Of a stretch of DNA of 64,000 bases, positions 26,176 to 35,731 are shown one piece after another; positions within the stretch are counted from its first letter, which is position 1; every line of letters begins with the position of its first letter. The notes beneath the pieces are model-generated. The model was given only the letters and a program-made list of their open reading frames with translations, was not told where the DNA came from and ran no database searches. The position numbers and the translations under genes were made by a program. The DNA is from Planctomycetaceae bacterium (GTDB lineage: Bacteria > Planctomycetota > Planctomycetia > Pirellulales > Pirellulaceae): contig SXOA01000060.1 in the NCBI GenBank assembly GCA_005778405.1, forward strand, positions 1-64,000. Direction: 5' to 3'.

Positions 26176-26712
26176 TTACCGTCGCAAGCTGCGAAGTGAG
26201 TTGGCGGGAGCTTGGGCCTGTTTCGGTTGAGCCAAAATCGTACGGAGTTCGTCGTCCAGCGGCAACTCGGCCGAAGCTTGTGTCGGCATGGGCTGGGGCG
26301 GAACCTGCTTTTCCGCTCCAGGCACGGGGTTTTCCAAGGCAGGAAGCGGCGCGGGAGCGCCAGTATCACCCGTCACGTGGTGGGACCACTGCGAGGTAGG
26401 CTCATGCATCTCCGCATGCCAGGGGTAGTCGAAATAGTTCCGATAGTTGTACGCCTTGCGATAATACGTGCCGTGAAAGGCCGGATAGCGATTGCTCCAC
26501 CGCGACCCGTGGTAGCAGCCATAGGGAGGGTCATAGCAAGTCTGGGGCATGGGGCCCAGACAGCAGCCGTGCAAGGTCGCTCCGTGTAGTTTGCGGGAAT
26601 GACCACTGATGCACTCAGGGCATTCGGCGTAAGCACTGTCGTCCACGGAAGCGATTTGGGCTTCGCCCCCGGTTCCACTCAAAGCCAGAACCGTCAGGAG
26701 AATGACATTCAT
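26176..26712 (-). CDS. Secreted Cys/His/Tyr-rich protein of unknown function
   Basis: I start at ATG 26712 with AGAGGA about 9 nt upstream; a signal-like stretch follows (MNVILLTVLALSGTGGEAQ). The 178-residue product is rich in Cys, His, Tyr and Pro in its first half (CPECISGH, HGCCLGPMPQTCYDPPYGCYHG) and ends in a Pro/Gln/Ala-rich tail. Small secreted proteins with this composition are common and uncharacterised in planctomycetes. Function cannot be stated. Confidence 0.6.
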   Translation of the reverse strand: MNVILLTVLALSGTGGEAQIASVDDSAYAECPECISGHSRKLHGATLHGCCLGPMPQTCYDPPYGCYHGSRWSNRYPAFHGTYYRKAYNYRNYFDYPWHAEMHEPTSQWSHHVTGDTGAPAPLPALENPVPGAEKQVPPQPMPTQASAELPLDDELRTILAQPKQAQAPANSLRSLRR

Positions 26713-27118
26713 GGAGCAGTTCCTCTCGATTTTTCCGGTCATGCCGCGCAGACCAAATGCACGCTAGTTTGCATCGGCGCACTGCGCCTGCGTATCAAGT
26801 TTCCTCGGCAAGAAACGCACAGGGGCCGAATTCGTCAAAGCTTTCCCAAAGGGCCAGGATTGACACGCGCTCCGCACATCGAAGCGACCCTAAGCTAGCG
26901 GTCCGGGCGAGGGCGCGCCGTCAAAGTCGGCAAACTCGTCACTCACCGAATCGGGGAACGTGATTTACGGATGCTAAGCCGGATTTGCAGTTGGTAAAGA
27001 AGATGGCCCAATTAGTTTGGAAATTGTGGGCAAATGACAAGGCTGTTCAAAACCTCGTACAGCCCACCCGCTTGTCTCCAGGCTTTCCCCTCATCCTCGA
27101 TTGGTGTTTGGTGCTCGT
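26713..27118. other. Intergenic region between divergent genes
   Basis: These roughly 400 bases separate the Cys-rich secreted protein and the sigma-54 activator and should contain both promoters. I see no conserved RNA, no clear ORF and no repeat. Confidence 0.4.
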
Positions 27119-28726
27119 ATGACTCAGAGCATTGTCCTGTTCAGCAAAAGCCCCAACCTGCTGGTTGAAATTGACCGTCAACTCGAAGGAAAGCATGAGC
27201 TGATTCCTTGCGAGACCCTGGACGGGTTGCACGAAAAGCTCAGCGGACGGGAAATCAACGCCGTCCTGGTGCATCTCGACCGTAACACTCTCAACGGATA
27301 TTCCCCAGGACGGTTCATCGCGGAGCTGGATGACGCCATCGAGAACGCGCCGATGTACGGCTTGCTCGACGCCGATTGCCCTCCGCGACTGCGCAAGCTG
27401 GCCCATAAGGCCGTCGATGATTGCCTTGACTTTCCGCTCGACTTCACCCGCCTCCGCCGCCTGCTCTCCGATAAGCAGGATCTGGAAGGGGAGCTCGCCG
27501 GCTTCTGGAGCGGCATGCCGCACAAGGAGTTGCACGGCGGCAGCAAATCGCTCGTGACATTCACGCCCGAAATGTTTGAGACGATGGACGAAATCAAGGT
27601 TGCCGCCCGTCACAACGTCACGGTGCTGCTCATTGGCGAAACCGGCAGTGGCAAAACATTTCTAGCTCGCCTGATTCACGAGCTTTCCGATCGTCGCGAG
27701 GACCGCTTTTGCACCGTGGCCTGCGGAGCCTTGCCGCCGGACCTGATTGAGAGCGAGCTTTTTGGCTATGTGAAGGGTGCGTTCACCGGTGCTGACAAGG
27801 ACCGTGAAGGCAAGTTTGCCGCCGCCGGTAGCGGGACCCTGCTGCTCGACGAAATCGACGTGCTTCCCCCCGATCAACAAGCCAAGCTGCTCCGCGTGAT
27901 CGAGACTGGCGAATACGAACCCGTTGGCAGCAATACGACGCAGCATTCCAAGGCCCGGCTCATCGTGGCCTCCAATTACAATCTGGAAGAGCTGGTCCGC
28001 GGCGGCAGCTTTCGCACGGACCTCTATTACCGACTCAATATTCTCAACTTCCGCTTGCTCCCGCTCCGGCAGCGCCCCTGGGACATCGAGTATCTGGCCC
28101 GCAAATTCGCACTGGAACACAGCCGCACTCACAACATTCCGCTCCGCTCGATCGAGCCCGCGTTTCTGGAGACCCTTCGCCAATATCACTGGCCGGGCAA
28201 CATCCGTGAAATGGAGAACGTGATTCGCCGGGCCGTGCTCTATTGCCATCGCGGCATCCTCGCGGTCAACGATTTACCCAGCTCGATCCGAGCTTCCGCG
28301 GGGTCCGGCCATATGCAAGGCGGGGCCGCGCTGCTGCACGACATGCATCCCAGCGCTTCCCATCCGACTCACGACGACCTCGCCAGTCTCTCCTTGCCGG
28401 CTGGCATGGGAGCTCGACTTCGTCCGAGCCCCATCACGCCGCCGACTCGTGCCTTGCCCGGTGGTCCCGCCCACCAGGCGGCGCCAGCGTATGCTCCCAA
28501 CCCAACACTTCCCAGTACGCTCGACAGCGGCGGTGGCACTTCGGCACTTACTGCCACAAACCGGCTGCTGGCCAGTTCGCTCGAGGCCCGCGTGGATGTT
28601 CTGGAACAGCGGATCATTGAAGATTGCCTGAAGCGTAACAACTTCCGCCGCAAGGAAACCGCCGCCGAACTCGGCATCAGCCGCGTCACCCTTTACAACA
28701 AAATGAAGAAGTTTGGGCTTCTGTAA
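27119..28726 (+). CDS. Sigma-54-dependent transcription activator (NtrC-like, degenerate receiver)
   Basis: The start is ATG 27119 (MTQSIVLFSKS). Residues 1-115 have a receiver-like pattern but lack the N-terminal acidic pair and the conserved Lys, while an Asp near the phosphorylation position remains (VHLDRN). An AAA+ domain follows with Walker A GETGSGKT (about 172-179), the sigma-54-contacting GAFTGA loop, Walker B TLLLDEID and the arginine-finger region. A Gly/Pro/Ala-rich linker of about 100 residues leads to a Fis-type HTH (about 490-535, ETAAELGISRVTLYNKMKKFG). It opens sigma-54 promoters by ATP hydrolysis. The signal is probably not ordinary phosphotransfer. Confidence 0.92.
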   Translation: MTQSIVLFSKSPNLLVEIDRQLEGKHELIPCETLDGLHEKLSGREINAVLVHLDRNTLNGYSPGRFIAELDDAIENAPMYGLLDADCPPRLRKLAHKAVDDCLDFPLDFTRLRRLLSDKQDLEGELAGFWSGMPHKELHGGSKSLVTFTPEMFETMDEIKVAARHNVTVLLIGETGSGKTFLARLIHELSDRREDRFCTVACGALPPDLIESELFGYVKGAFTGADKDREGKFAAAGSGTLLLDEIDVLPPDQQAKLLRVIETGEYEPVGSNTTQHSKARLIVASNYNLEELVRGGSFRTDLYYRLNILNFRLLPLRQRPWDIEYLARKFALEHSRTHNIPLRSIEPAFLETLRQYHWPGNIREMENVIRRAVLYCHRGILAVNDLPSSIRASAGSGHMQGGAALLHDMHPSASHPTHDDLASLSLPAGMGARLRPSPITPPTRALPGGPAHQAAPAYAPNPTLPSTLDSGGGTSALTATNRLLASSLEARVDVLEQRIIEDCLKRNNFRRKETAAELGISRVTLYNKMKKFGLL

Positions 28727-28732
28727 GCAACC

Positions 28733-29980
28733 ATGCTCCAGTCCCTCTCACGCATCGCGCTTCCCCCGCTACTGCTGCTGGCGGCCCTGACGGCTTATCG
28801 CTTCGTCAGTGGCGCGCTCGCGCCGCAGTCGCCCGGCCAGGTTGCCGCCCCGCGCAACGAGCCGGCGGTGATCGCGCCAACGTATGACGAGCCTCGCCTT
28901 TGCACCGACAAACAGCTCGCCGAGGTTCTCGACCGCGTCAAGCCGCCGGCGTCTCCCGTGAACACCAACAATTTGGTCCACGCGCTTCGCCTATGGGGAA
29001 AGGACGCGGATTTTGGCGACCCGAAGATTCCCTCTGGCAAAGAAATGCTCGGCTATTTTCTGGACGATGCCATCTTTCAAAAATGGGCCGGCAAGGAAAC
29101 ACCCGCCCTTTTCTTTCAAGGTGAAGACGGCATTCAGCCTCGCATCTTCGATGACGGCGGCAAATACCGCCCCACCTCCAGCTACCATCCGGACGATTTG
29201 TTGGCCACGCTCGCCGAAACCGGCACGCCCCTCGATACCCCCATGCATCTCCGCGGCAGTGACGCCAAAGTTGGCGATTTGCTCGACGACTCCATGCGAA
29301 GGTTCTATCTCGACCGCCTCGAATTTGAATGGTCCACCATTAGCTACATCCGCTACCTCTATCCGCTCAAACAATGGCGGAACAAGTACGGCGAGCGCAT
29401 CAGCGTCGACGGTCTGATCAAGGAGCTTATGGAAAAGGCCCCCGAAGCTGGCCCCTGCGACGGCCTGCATCGGCTGGAAGCCATGGTCCTGCTCTACCGC
29501 GTGGATGAAGCAGTGCAAGCCTCCGGTCAAAAAAGCGCCCTTTCCAAAAACGACCGCCGCAATATGCTCGGCTACATGAAGCGTGTCTCCGAACTGCTGG
29601 TCGCCGCCCAGTCGCCGGAAGGATTTTGGACCCGGCAGTGGTCGAAGGGAACGCCGCCGACGGAAATCAAGCAAGAGCCTGACGCGACGTCGAATACTGC
29701 CGCCAAACCCAAGGCTGATCCGAAAGCTAAAACCGCCGCGATGCACGACAAGCTGCTTGTCACCGGCCATCAATTGGAATGGCTGGCGCTCGCCCCGGAA
29801 CAGGTCCAGCCTCCCCGTGAGAACATCGTCCGCGCGGGCCAGTGGATCACCCGCACCCTCCTGGAAATTGATCAGAAAGAATTAACCGAAACCTACGGAC
29901 CCTACTCCCACGCTGCCCGAGCACTCTGCCTGTGGCGGAACGTTGAGCCGATGGAAGCGTGGGGGAAGGGCAGAAAGTAG
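28733..29980 (+). CDS. Exported or membrane-anchored protein of unknown function
   Basis: The 415-residue protein follows the sigma-54 activator by only 6 nt, so they are probably co-transcribed. It has an N-terminal hydrophobic segment (ALPPLLLLAALTAYRFV) that may be a signal anchor. The rest is mostly helical, with a Lys/Ala/Pro-rich insertion near residues 318-340. Phrases such as QSPEGFWTRQW and LLVTGHQLEWLALAP recall alpha/alpha-toroid proteins (terpenoid-cyclase-like), but no catalytic acid motif is seen. Its last codon lies at the edge of a short palindromic repeat. Confidence 0.65.
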   Translation: MLQSLSRIALPPLLLLAALTAYRFVSGALAPQSPGQVAAPRNEPAVIAPTYDEPRLCTDKQLAEVLDRVKPPASPVNTNNLVHALRLWGKDADFGDPKIPSGKEMLGYFLDDAIFQKWAGKETPALFFQGEDGIQPRIFDDGGKYRPTSSYHPDDLLATLAETGTPLDTPMHLRGSDAKVGDLLDDSMRRFYLDRLEFEWSTISYIRYLYPLKQWRNKYGERISVDGLIKELMEKAPEAGPCDGLHRLEAMVLLYRVDEAVQASGQKSALSKNDRRNMLGYMKRVSELLVAAQSPEGFWTRQWSKGTPPTEIKQEPDATSNTAAKPKADPKAKTAAMHDKLLVTGHQLEWLALAPEQVQPPRENIVRAGQWITRTLLEIDQKELTETYGPYSHAARALCLWRNVEPMEAWGKGRK

Positions 29981-30028
29981 GCAGTCGGCAGTCAATCTGC
30001 CGCATTCTGCCTACTGCTTACTGCCTCC
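29975..30028. repeat. Short dispersed inverted repeat
   Basis: The words agtaggcagtcggcag (left) and ctgcctactgcttactgcc (right) are partly complementary and surround ATCTGCCGCATT. This 'GGCAGT/ACTGCC' word type is common in planctomycetal intergenic DNA. It overlaps the stop codon of the upstream gene. Confidence 0.5.
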
Positions 30029-30135
30029 AGCCTTCTGTATTCACAAGGGGCGCGGGGTGGGAATGCACGTGCGGCCGATGCGAAAGCAGGCGAAAGGCCG
30101 CGCTGGCAAACCCACCCCGCTTTTTTTCAAATACC

Positions 30136-31791
30136 ATGAGCACGACATCCTTTCCCTCACGCGGTGCCACACACTCCGAATCGCTGCCGGATTGTCTCAC
30201 CAGGGACAATCTCACCGGCCCCTATTTCCCGAGCACCAGTGCCGCTGGCCTGTACGCTGTCATCGCGCTGGCCGTGGTCTTCACGCTGACCAGCTTCAAT
30301 CGGCTGAACCATACGGATCTGTGGGGGCATCTCGATTTCGGCCGCTGGATTGTCGAGAACGGCTCGCTGCCGGCGACCGACCCCTTCGCCTTCGCTCCCG
30401 CCGACAAGCCGGTTCTCAACTACGCCTGGCTCTCGCAGGTCATCGGCTATGAATTGCATACTCGCCTAGGCAATGAAGGGCTCGTTTTTGGCCATGCGTT
30501 CTTGATGACGCTCATCGCAGGCGTACTAATGCTTGCGGTCATTCGCAAAGGGGTCTCTCCCCTCTGGGCCTGGGTTGCGGCGGCCGCGTTCTTCGTGCTG
30601 GACCTCCCCATTCTCGGCACCATCCGCCCACAGCTCTTTGGGCAACTAGGTGGAGCTTTCGTCCTGCTGGCTTGCGCCGATTTGCCGAAGAAGTGGCACC
30701 CGGTCATTTGGCTGCCGATGGTTGCCGCCCTCTGGGCCAATCTGCATGGCACCATCTTGATGGGTCTGGCCATGCTCGGCTGCTACGCCGCGGGAATGAC
30801 CTGGACGGTGCTGCTGGAGAGCGGCAATGACATTGCCAAGACCATTCGCGACGCCCGCTTTCAGCGTGCCTGGCTGGCACTGCTCGTCACGATGCTCGGT
30901 GCCTGCCTCAATCCCTATGGACCGACCATCTTTCCAAAAATCATTTTCTTCGGCGAACACGCCACCCTCTCTTTCATTTCCGAATGGCGGGCCCTCTCGC
31001 CCAACAGCCTGACCGGCGGCCTGATGATCGTCTCCTGCCTCATCACGGCCGGACTCATGAAATATGGCGTAAAGAAGTGGGATCTGGGCGAGCTCGCCAT
31101 GCTGGCCCTGTTTGGCCTGGCGACCCTCTCCGCGATTCGCATGCTCGCCTGGTGGGCTCTCGCATGGCCCGTCGTCATCGTCCCCCATGCCGCTGCCGCC
31201 TGGAGCCATTACCGCAAACAACTGAAACCAGCCGCGGCAGAGGAAGGCGATGAAGCAACCTCCATGCGGACACTGCTGGCGATGGGTGTCGTCTTCATGG
31301 CCGCCATCTTTGCTCCCCCCAGCTACAGCCTGGTCACCGGCAACAGCCGCGGCGAGGCCCCCATCACCGTCACGCAGACTCCGGTATACATCGCCGACGA
31401 AGCCCTCCGCCGCAACCTGGCCGGCAACTTTGCCGCCCCCATGGACTGGTCCGATTACCTCGTCTGGAAAACCAAGGCCCGCCTCAAGCCGATGATTTAC
31501 GGCCACATCCACCTGGCCAAGATCGAAACATTCCAGGACTATCAAAAGGTCTTCACTGGCGACGAGTTTTGGCTGCAGACACTCCATAATCAAAAGGTCC
31601 GTTACCTCTTCGTCAGCAAAGAGCGGAACAAGGAGCTCACCAATCGGGTCCTCCTCGAAGAGCGCTCGGGCAGCGGCCGCGCCGCCATCCTCTACCAGGA
31701 CCAGCGCAGCATCCTCGCCGAAATCGCCCCCCCTCGGCCAAAGCCGGCAGCGCCAGCGAAGAAAAAGGCCGCCAAAGGTCAAAAGCAGTAG
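30136..31791 (+). CDS. Polytopic membrane protein, GT-C glycosyltransferase-like
   Basis: I start at ATG 30136, since the longer frame begins in repeat sequence. The 551-residue protein has about ten membrane segments. After the first comes a luminal loop with NHTDLWGHLDFGRWIVENG and LPATDPFAFAPADKPVLNYAWLSQVIG; an acid in such a loop after helix 1 is the hallmark of GT-C enzymes that use lipid-linked sugars. Its C-terminal soluble part (about 440-530) is followed by a Lys/Ala/Pro tail. This points to a role in glycosylation or polysaccharide assembly, with moderate certainty. Confidence 0.62.
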   Translation: MSTTSFPSRGATHSESLPDCLTRDNLTGPYFPSTSAAGLYAVIALAVVFTLTSFNRLNHTDLWGHLDFGRWIVENGSLPATDPFAFAPADKPVLNYAWLSQVIGYELHTRLGNEGLVFGHAFLMTLIAGVLMLAVIRKGVSPLWAWVAAAAFFVLDLPILGTIRPQLFGQLGGAFVLLACADLPKKWHPVIWLPMVAALWANLHGTILMGLAMLGCYAAGMTWTVLLESGNDIAKTIRDARFQRAWLALLVTMLGACLNPYGPTIFPKIIFFGEHATLSFISEWRALSPNSLTGGLMIVSCLITAGLMKYGVKKWDLGELAMLALFGLATLSAIRMLAWWALAWPVVIVPHAAAAWSHYRKQLKPAAAEEGDEATSMRTLLAMGVVFMAAIFAPPSYSLVTGNSRGEAPITVTQTPVYIADEALRRNLAGNFAAPMDWSDYLVWKTKARLKPMIYGHIHLAKIETFQDYQKVFTGDEFWLQTLHNQKVRYLFVSKERNKELTNRVLLEERSGSGRAAILYQDQRSILAEIAPPRPKPAAPAKKKAAKGQKQ

Positions 31792-31876
31792 CAGCTGGCC
31801 GCTACGGCAGGAGAATCTGGCGTGCTAGGGCGCTGACCCTCGACACATCGCGACGCCGGACGAGTACCATGAAGGC

Positions 31877-32104
31877 ATGCCTTCCACGCAGACCATCGAG
31901 GTCGAATGTCCCAAGTGTCACGCCCCGCGGATCGCTTGCCGATACAACTATTTTGACCGGGGAGATCTGCAAATCCACGCCTGGGAGCACAAATGTCCCG
32001 AGTGTGGCTGGCGGGATACCAAGGCGTTCCGCTCGGACGATCCCGCTTCCTCAGCCAGCGTTAACGCCTCCCAATGCCCGTTGTGCGGCAGGGCCGGCGA
32101 TTGA
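31877..32104 (+). CDS. Small zinc-ribbon protein
   Basis: The 75-residue protein carries three CxxC pairs (CPKC, CPEC, CPLC) spaced so that two can bind one zinc in a ribbon and the third is left for another site or partner. It is cytoplasmic by appearance. There is no known family I can name. It converges with the FHA protein gene with 6 nt between them. Confidence 0.6.
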   Translation: MPSTQTIEVECPKCHAPRIACRYNYFDRGDLQIHAWEHKCPECGWRDTKAFRSDDPASSASVNASQCPLCGRAGD

Positions 32105-32110
32105 CCGGCT

Positions 32111-35100
32111 CTACTTCTGGCTGCTTGCCGCAGCGCTGTCCGCGGCTCCCTGGCTTTCGCCGATTTCCTGAGGCTGTGTGAGCCGCATTTGTCGAAAGCC
32201 GCCGGTGATGGCCCGCATGCACATGACGCAGCAAACGGCCACGAAGATTATCGAGCCAATCCAAGCCAAGAACGATCCCGTGACGCAGGCGGCAATGAAC
32301 AGACTTGCCGCGCCAATCAATGAAATCAAGGCGACCAACGACTTTTGCTTGGTATCGCGTTTCTGATGCTGCCGGTCGTGAGTGTGGAGGGCGGAGTTGG
32401 CGGCGGAGTTGGCCAATTCCCGCATTAGCGACATGCGTTCGGACAGCTCAGGGGCCTGCGCGCGGGGGAGGTACTCCTTGGGTTCGGCGGGACTTTCACC
32501 GACCTCGGCGTTCTTGGCCGGCGCAGGCTTGGCGGCTGCGGGCTGGCTCACAACGGGAGCCTGGCTGCCCGCCACAGGCGTGTTCCCTCCGCGAACACGG
32601 TTGAGAAGGCGCGACATGTACTGCTCGATGGAATCTTCGTCGTCGTGATTGCCGGCAGGCGGCGGATTGTAGACTGCGGTTGTTTCCACAGCCTGCTCCG
32701 GGGACGGCTGGACATCGTCCGCCACATCTTCGGCCGGCGCTATCGATCCTTCCTCGAAGTTGCTGTCACTCCCCTTCCACAAACCGGCCTGCTTCAGCCG
32801 ATTCACCACGGAGTCCTCTTCAATTGGATTCGCTTCGCTGACGGGTTCAGGCAAGGCAACTTCGGCCGAGGGCGAAGTTGGCATTTCCTGGGGCTGATTG
32901 ACTGGAGTGCCGGCGGCTTCAACCTGGCGCGCGTCGGCTCGGATGTATGGCTGCTCCGCCGGCTCCACGCCTTCCATCAAGGAGGGGTCATCCAATTTGG
33001 GAATGACGAAAGGCGAGTTGGTAGAGCGGGACTCACTGGCCGTGGTTAACTCCTGTACGCGATCCTCCAGAAACGACATCTGGTGGATGATGGTCGCTTG
33101 CTGGCGGGTATGCGCCGCTTGCTCGGCTTCGAAATGGGCGATTTGCGAGGCGATGAGCTTCGAGCGTTCCTCCAGAGCGACCACTTGCTCACCACGAGCA
33201 ACCTCCCAGGCCGCTTCCCGCTCGCGTAGATCCGCTTCCTTGCGGGCCAACACCTCTTCGCGCGACGAAGCTTCCGTCAATGACTGCTCGTGCTGCGATT
33301 GTTCTGCCTCAAGTATACTGCGGGCTTCCGCCAACTCCTTCCGCTGCAATTCAAGCTGCGTGCTCAAATCCTCGATGCTCTGCTTCTGAGTAGCCTCCAG
33401 GTCCGCCGAGAGGACCACTCCCTTGAGCTCGACAATCTCGTTTTCCAGGATCGCAGATCGCTGTGTCAACTGACTGATCTGACTGGCCCTTTCCTCCGCT
33501 TGCAGTTGCCAATGGTGGGCCTCCGCCTGCCACCGCTCGGCCGCCTCCCTGTCGCTGGCCTGGTCCACGCTGGTCAGGAGCTCATTCCGCGAGTTTTCAA
33601 GTTCCGAATATCGTGATTGCAGGTTGCCGATTTCCACCAGCCTTGAGCTGCATTGAGCTGCCAATTCGTCGCGGCGGATGAGCAGCTCATTCTGCTGCGA
33701 CTCCAGTTCGCTCCGCCGGCCCTCCAGCTCACTGCGCGCCTGTTGCCATGCTTCTCTCTCCGCCTGTTGTGCCAAAGCGGAGTTAGCCAGAGTCTCTTCC
33801 AATTGTTTGACCATCAGGTCGGCAGCGCTCAAATGGGCGGCGCGCTGACGAAGTTCCAACAACTCCTCATCACGATGAGCCAACTCCTTCTCCCTCTCGA
33901 TCAGCCGCGCGGTCAAATCGGCAATCCGCTCTTCGACTTGCGCTCGGGACGCGGCGTACTCTTCTGCGTTCCGGGTCTGCTGACTTTGCAGATCACGAAT
34001 CTCGCTGAGGGCTTCGTCCAAAGAATGAGTCCGTGTGTCGGCGCATTCCACTCCACGCTGCTGGGCCGTTTCCAGTTCGGCCTCGCGATGTCGCAGCTGC
34101 TGCGTGAGTGTGGCCACGACAACCTCAAGTTGGCTGCGAGCGGCAGCGAACTCCTGTTGCTCCCGCAGTTGTTCTTGCTGCCGCTGCTCTTCCAATTGCT
34201 GACGCTCTTGGCCTTTCTGTTTGCCTTCCTGAAGCAGGCAATCCAGCGCTCGCACTTGCTCTGTCGCGTTGGTGCAAGCTTCCCGCTGCGAACTAAGTTC
34301 GCTGGCCGATTGGAGTAAATCGTTCTCAACAGCAGCCAGTTTCTCTTCGAGTTGCTGCCGCTGGGCAGCACTGGTTGCCCGCTCCTGATCGCGCTGCTCG
34401 AGCTCGGCGCGAATTGCTTGTTGCAACGTCTGCACTTCCTGGCACTTGTCTTCCACTTGCTGTTGGGATTCGATTTCCCGCTGGGCCTGGCGAGATTCAA
34501 GCTCCTGGTTGCGTTGCTGCGACTGGCGCAGCTCCGTCTGCAGCCGCTCTTCTCGGGACTGGCTCGCGGCTCGCTCTTCGCGGTGCTGGCGGAGGAGATT
34601 CTCCAGGTCTTGTGCCTGCTGCTCGCGGCGTTGACTCAACGACCGGGTCTGCTCGGTGATCGCCTCCGTGCTTTTCCGCTCCACTTGTTCAAGCTGCTCT
34701 TGCGCCGCACGAAGCACTTCCCCCATCGCCGCCAGTTCCGCCGCCAGCCTGCGCTGGTCTTGCTTGTAGAATCCCAACTCTGTGGACTCCGATACCGGCT
34801 GCGACCGCGGTTGCAATGCCGAAGCAGCTTGGGGACAGGCCACTACGGCCATCTCCATCGAGCCGATTCTGAGCACATCTCCTAGTTTAAGGGCTGCATC
34901 TTCAAACGGACCGCCGTTCAGGTAGGTCCGCGGGGAATTCCGCCGGATGATGGTCCCATTTCGACCCGCCAGGATCAGACAGTGCAAGGGCTCAAAATCG
35001 CCACCCCTAAGGCGCAGTGTGCAGCCCGGTGCCGATCCAATGGTGCACTTAACAGCCGTAATCCGCAGGATACGGCCGTTGTGCTCGCCTCCCTGAATCC

Positions 35101-35176
35101 GAAACTTCAGCTCCGCGGCAGAAGCCCCCAGCAGTCGTGAAGGAGCGGCCGAATCCGGCAATGGCGTGGCAAGCAT
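32111..35176 (-). CDS. Long FHA-domain / coiled-coil membrane protein
   Basis: The 1021-residue protein begins with a forkhead-associated domain (about residues 24-112; CTIGSAPGCTLRL, and RNSPRTYLNGG where NG is the usual turn), which binds phosphothreonine. Residues about 135-690 are a nearly unbroken coiled coil, very rich in Gln, Glu, Arg and Ala. An acidic low-complexity part follows, then two membrane helices near the C-terminus (about 945-990). The layout suggests a large tether that recruits a phosphoprotein to a membrane, fitting the Ser/Thr kinases in this window, but no substrate is known. Codon use is normal. Confidence 0.78.
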   Translation of the reverse strand: MLATPLPDSAAPSRLLGASAAELKFRIQGGEHNGRILRITAVKCTIGSAPGCTLRLRGGDFEPLHCLILAGRNGTIIRRNSPRTYLNGGPFEDAALKLGDVLRIGSMEMAVVACPQAASALQPRSQPVSESTELGFYKQDQRRLAAELAAMGEVLRAAQEQLEQVERKSTEAITEQTRSLSQRREQQAQDLENLLRQHREERAASQSREERLQTELRQSQQRNQELESRQAQREIESQQQVEDKCQEVQTLQQAIRAELEQRDQERATSAAQRQQLEEKLAAVENDLLQSASELSSQREACTNATEQVRALDCLLQEGKQKGQERQQLEEQRQQEQLREQQEFAAARSQLEVVVATLTQQLRHREAELETAQQRGVECADTRTHSLDEALSEIRDLQSQQTRNAEEYAASRAQVEERIADLTARLIEREKELAHRDEELLELRQRAAHLSAADLMVKQLEETLANSALAQQAEREAWQQARSELEGRRSELESQQNELLIRRDELAAQCSSRLVEIGNLQSRYSELENSRNELLTSVDQASDREAAERWQAEAHHWQLQAEERASQISQLTQRSAILENEIVELKGVVLSADLEATQKQSIEDLSTQLELQRKELAEARSILEAEQSQHEQSLTEASSREEVLARKEADLREREAAWEVARGEQVVALEERSKLIASQIAHFEAEQAAHTRQQATIIHQMSFLEDRVQELTTASESRSTNSPFVIPKLDDPSLMEGVEPAEQPYIRADARQVEAAGTPVNQPQEMPTSPSAEVALPEPVSEANPIEEDSVVNRLKQAGLWKGSDSNFEEGSIAPAEDVADDVQPSPEQAVETTAVYNPPPAGNHDDEDSIEQYMSRLLNRVRGGNTPVAGSQAPVVSQPAAAKPAPAKNAEVGESPAEPKEYLPRAQAPELSERMSLMRELANSAANSALHTHDRQHQKRDTKQKSLVALISLIGAASLFIAACVTGSFLAWIGSIIFVAVCCVMCMRAITGGFRQMRLTQPQEIGESQGAADSAAASSQK

Positions 35177-35731
35177 GGCGTTCTCTGACGTTGAGTCTTG
35201 GGGCGGAGGGGCGATACGACCCTTGGGTCATTTAGCTCGCGGACCCTGTCGCGTCAAAGGAACGTACCGTCGGAATAACCCCTTGCCTCCATTCCTCCGG
35301 CACATTCTGCCGATGCTGGCCAGATTCCCTGTATCCGCAGGCACGATTTGCCGATTATCGGTAGGCGGCAAGCGGAAACGACTTTGCCGGTTGCGGCCTA
35401 CCCTGTCGTCACCGAGCGAATTTGTCACGTGTCGTGCGAGAGAACCGGCGAAGGCAATCGCAGCAGGCAATTCGCCCAGTGCGGTGCTGATGGCGGCATC
35501 TCGTTGTCCGGATTGACTTTGCGCCATCGTTCGCAGACGGCGATGCAAGGAATCTGTCAGCAGCCTGGCGCTGCCACGCTCGGTGTGCGTAACATTTCGG
35601 TGCGGCATGTACGCGAACTATCGCCAGCATGACGTATCCTTGACGCTAGCGGCTGGGCGCATCGTCCGGCAGCAGAGCAAGTTACAGCCGGACAAAGGCA
35701 GTGAGACGGAGGCGGCAGCAGCCGGAAAACC
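35177..35731. other. Intergenic region between divergent genes
   Basis: The 555 bases between the FHA gene and the DksA-like gene have no ORF with a natural composition. They must hold promoters for both genes. No repeat or RNA gene was recognised. Confidence 0.4.
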
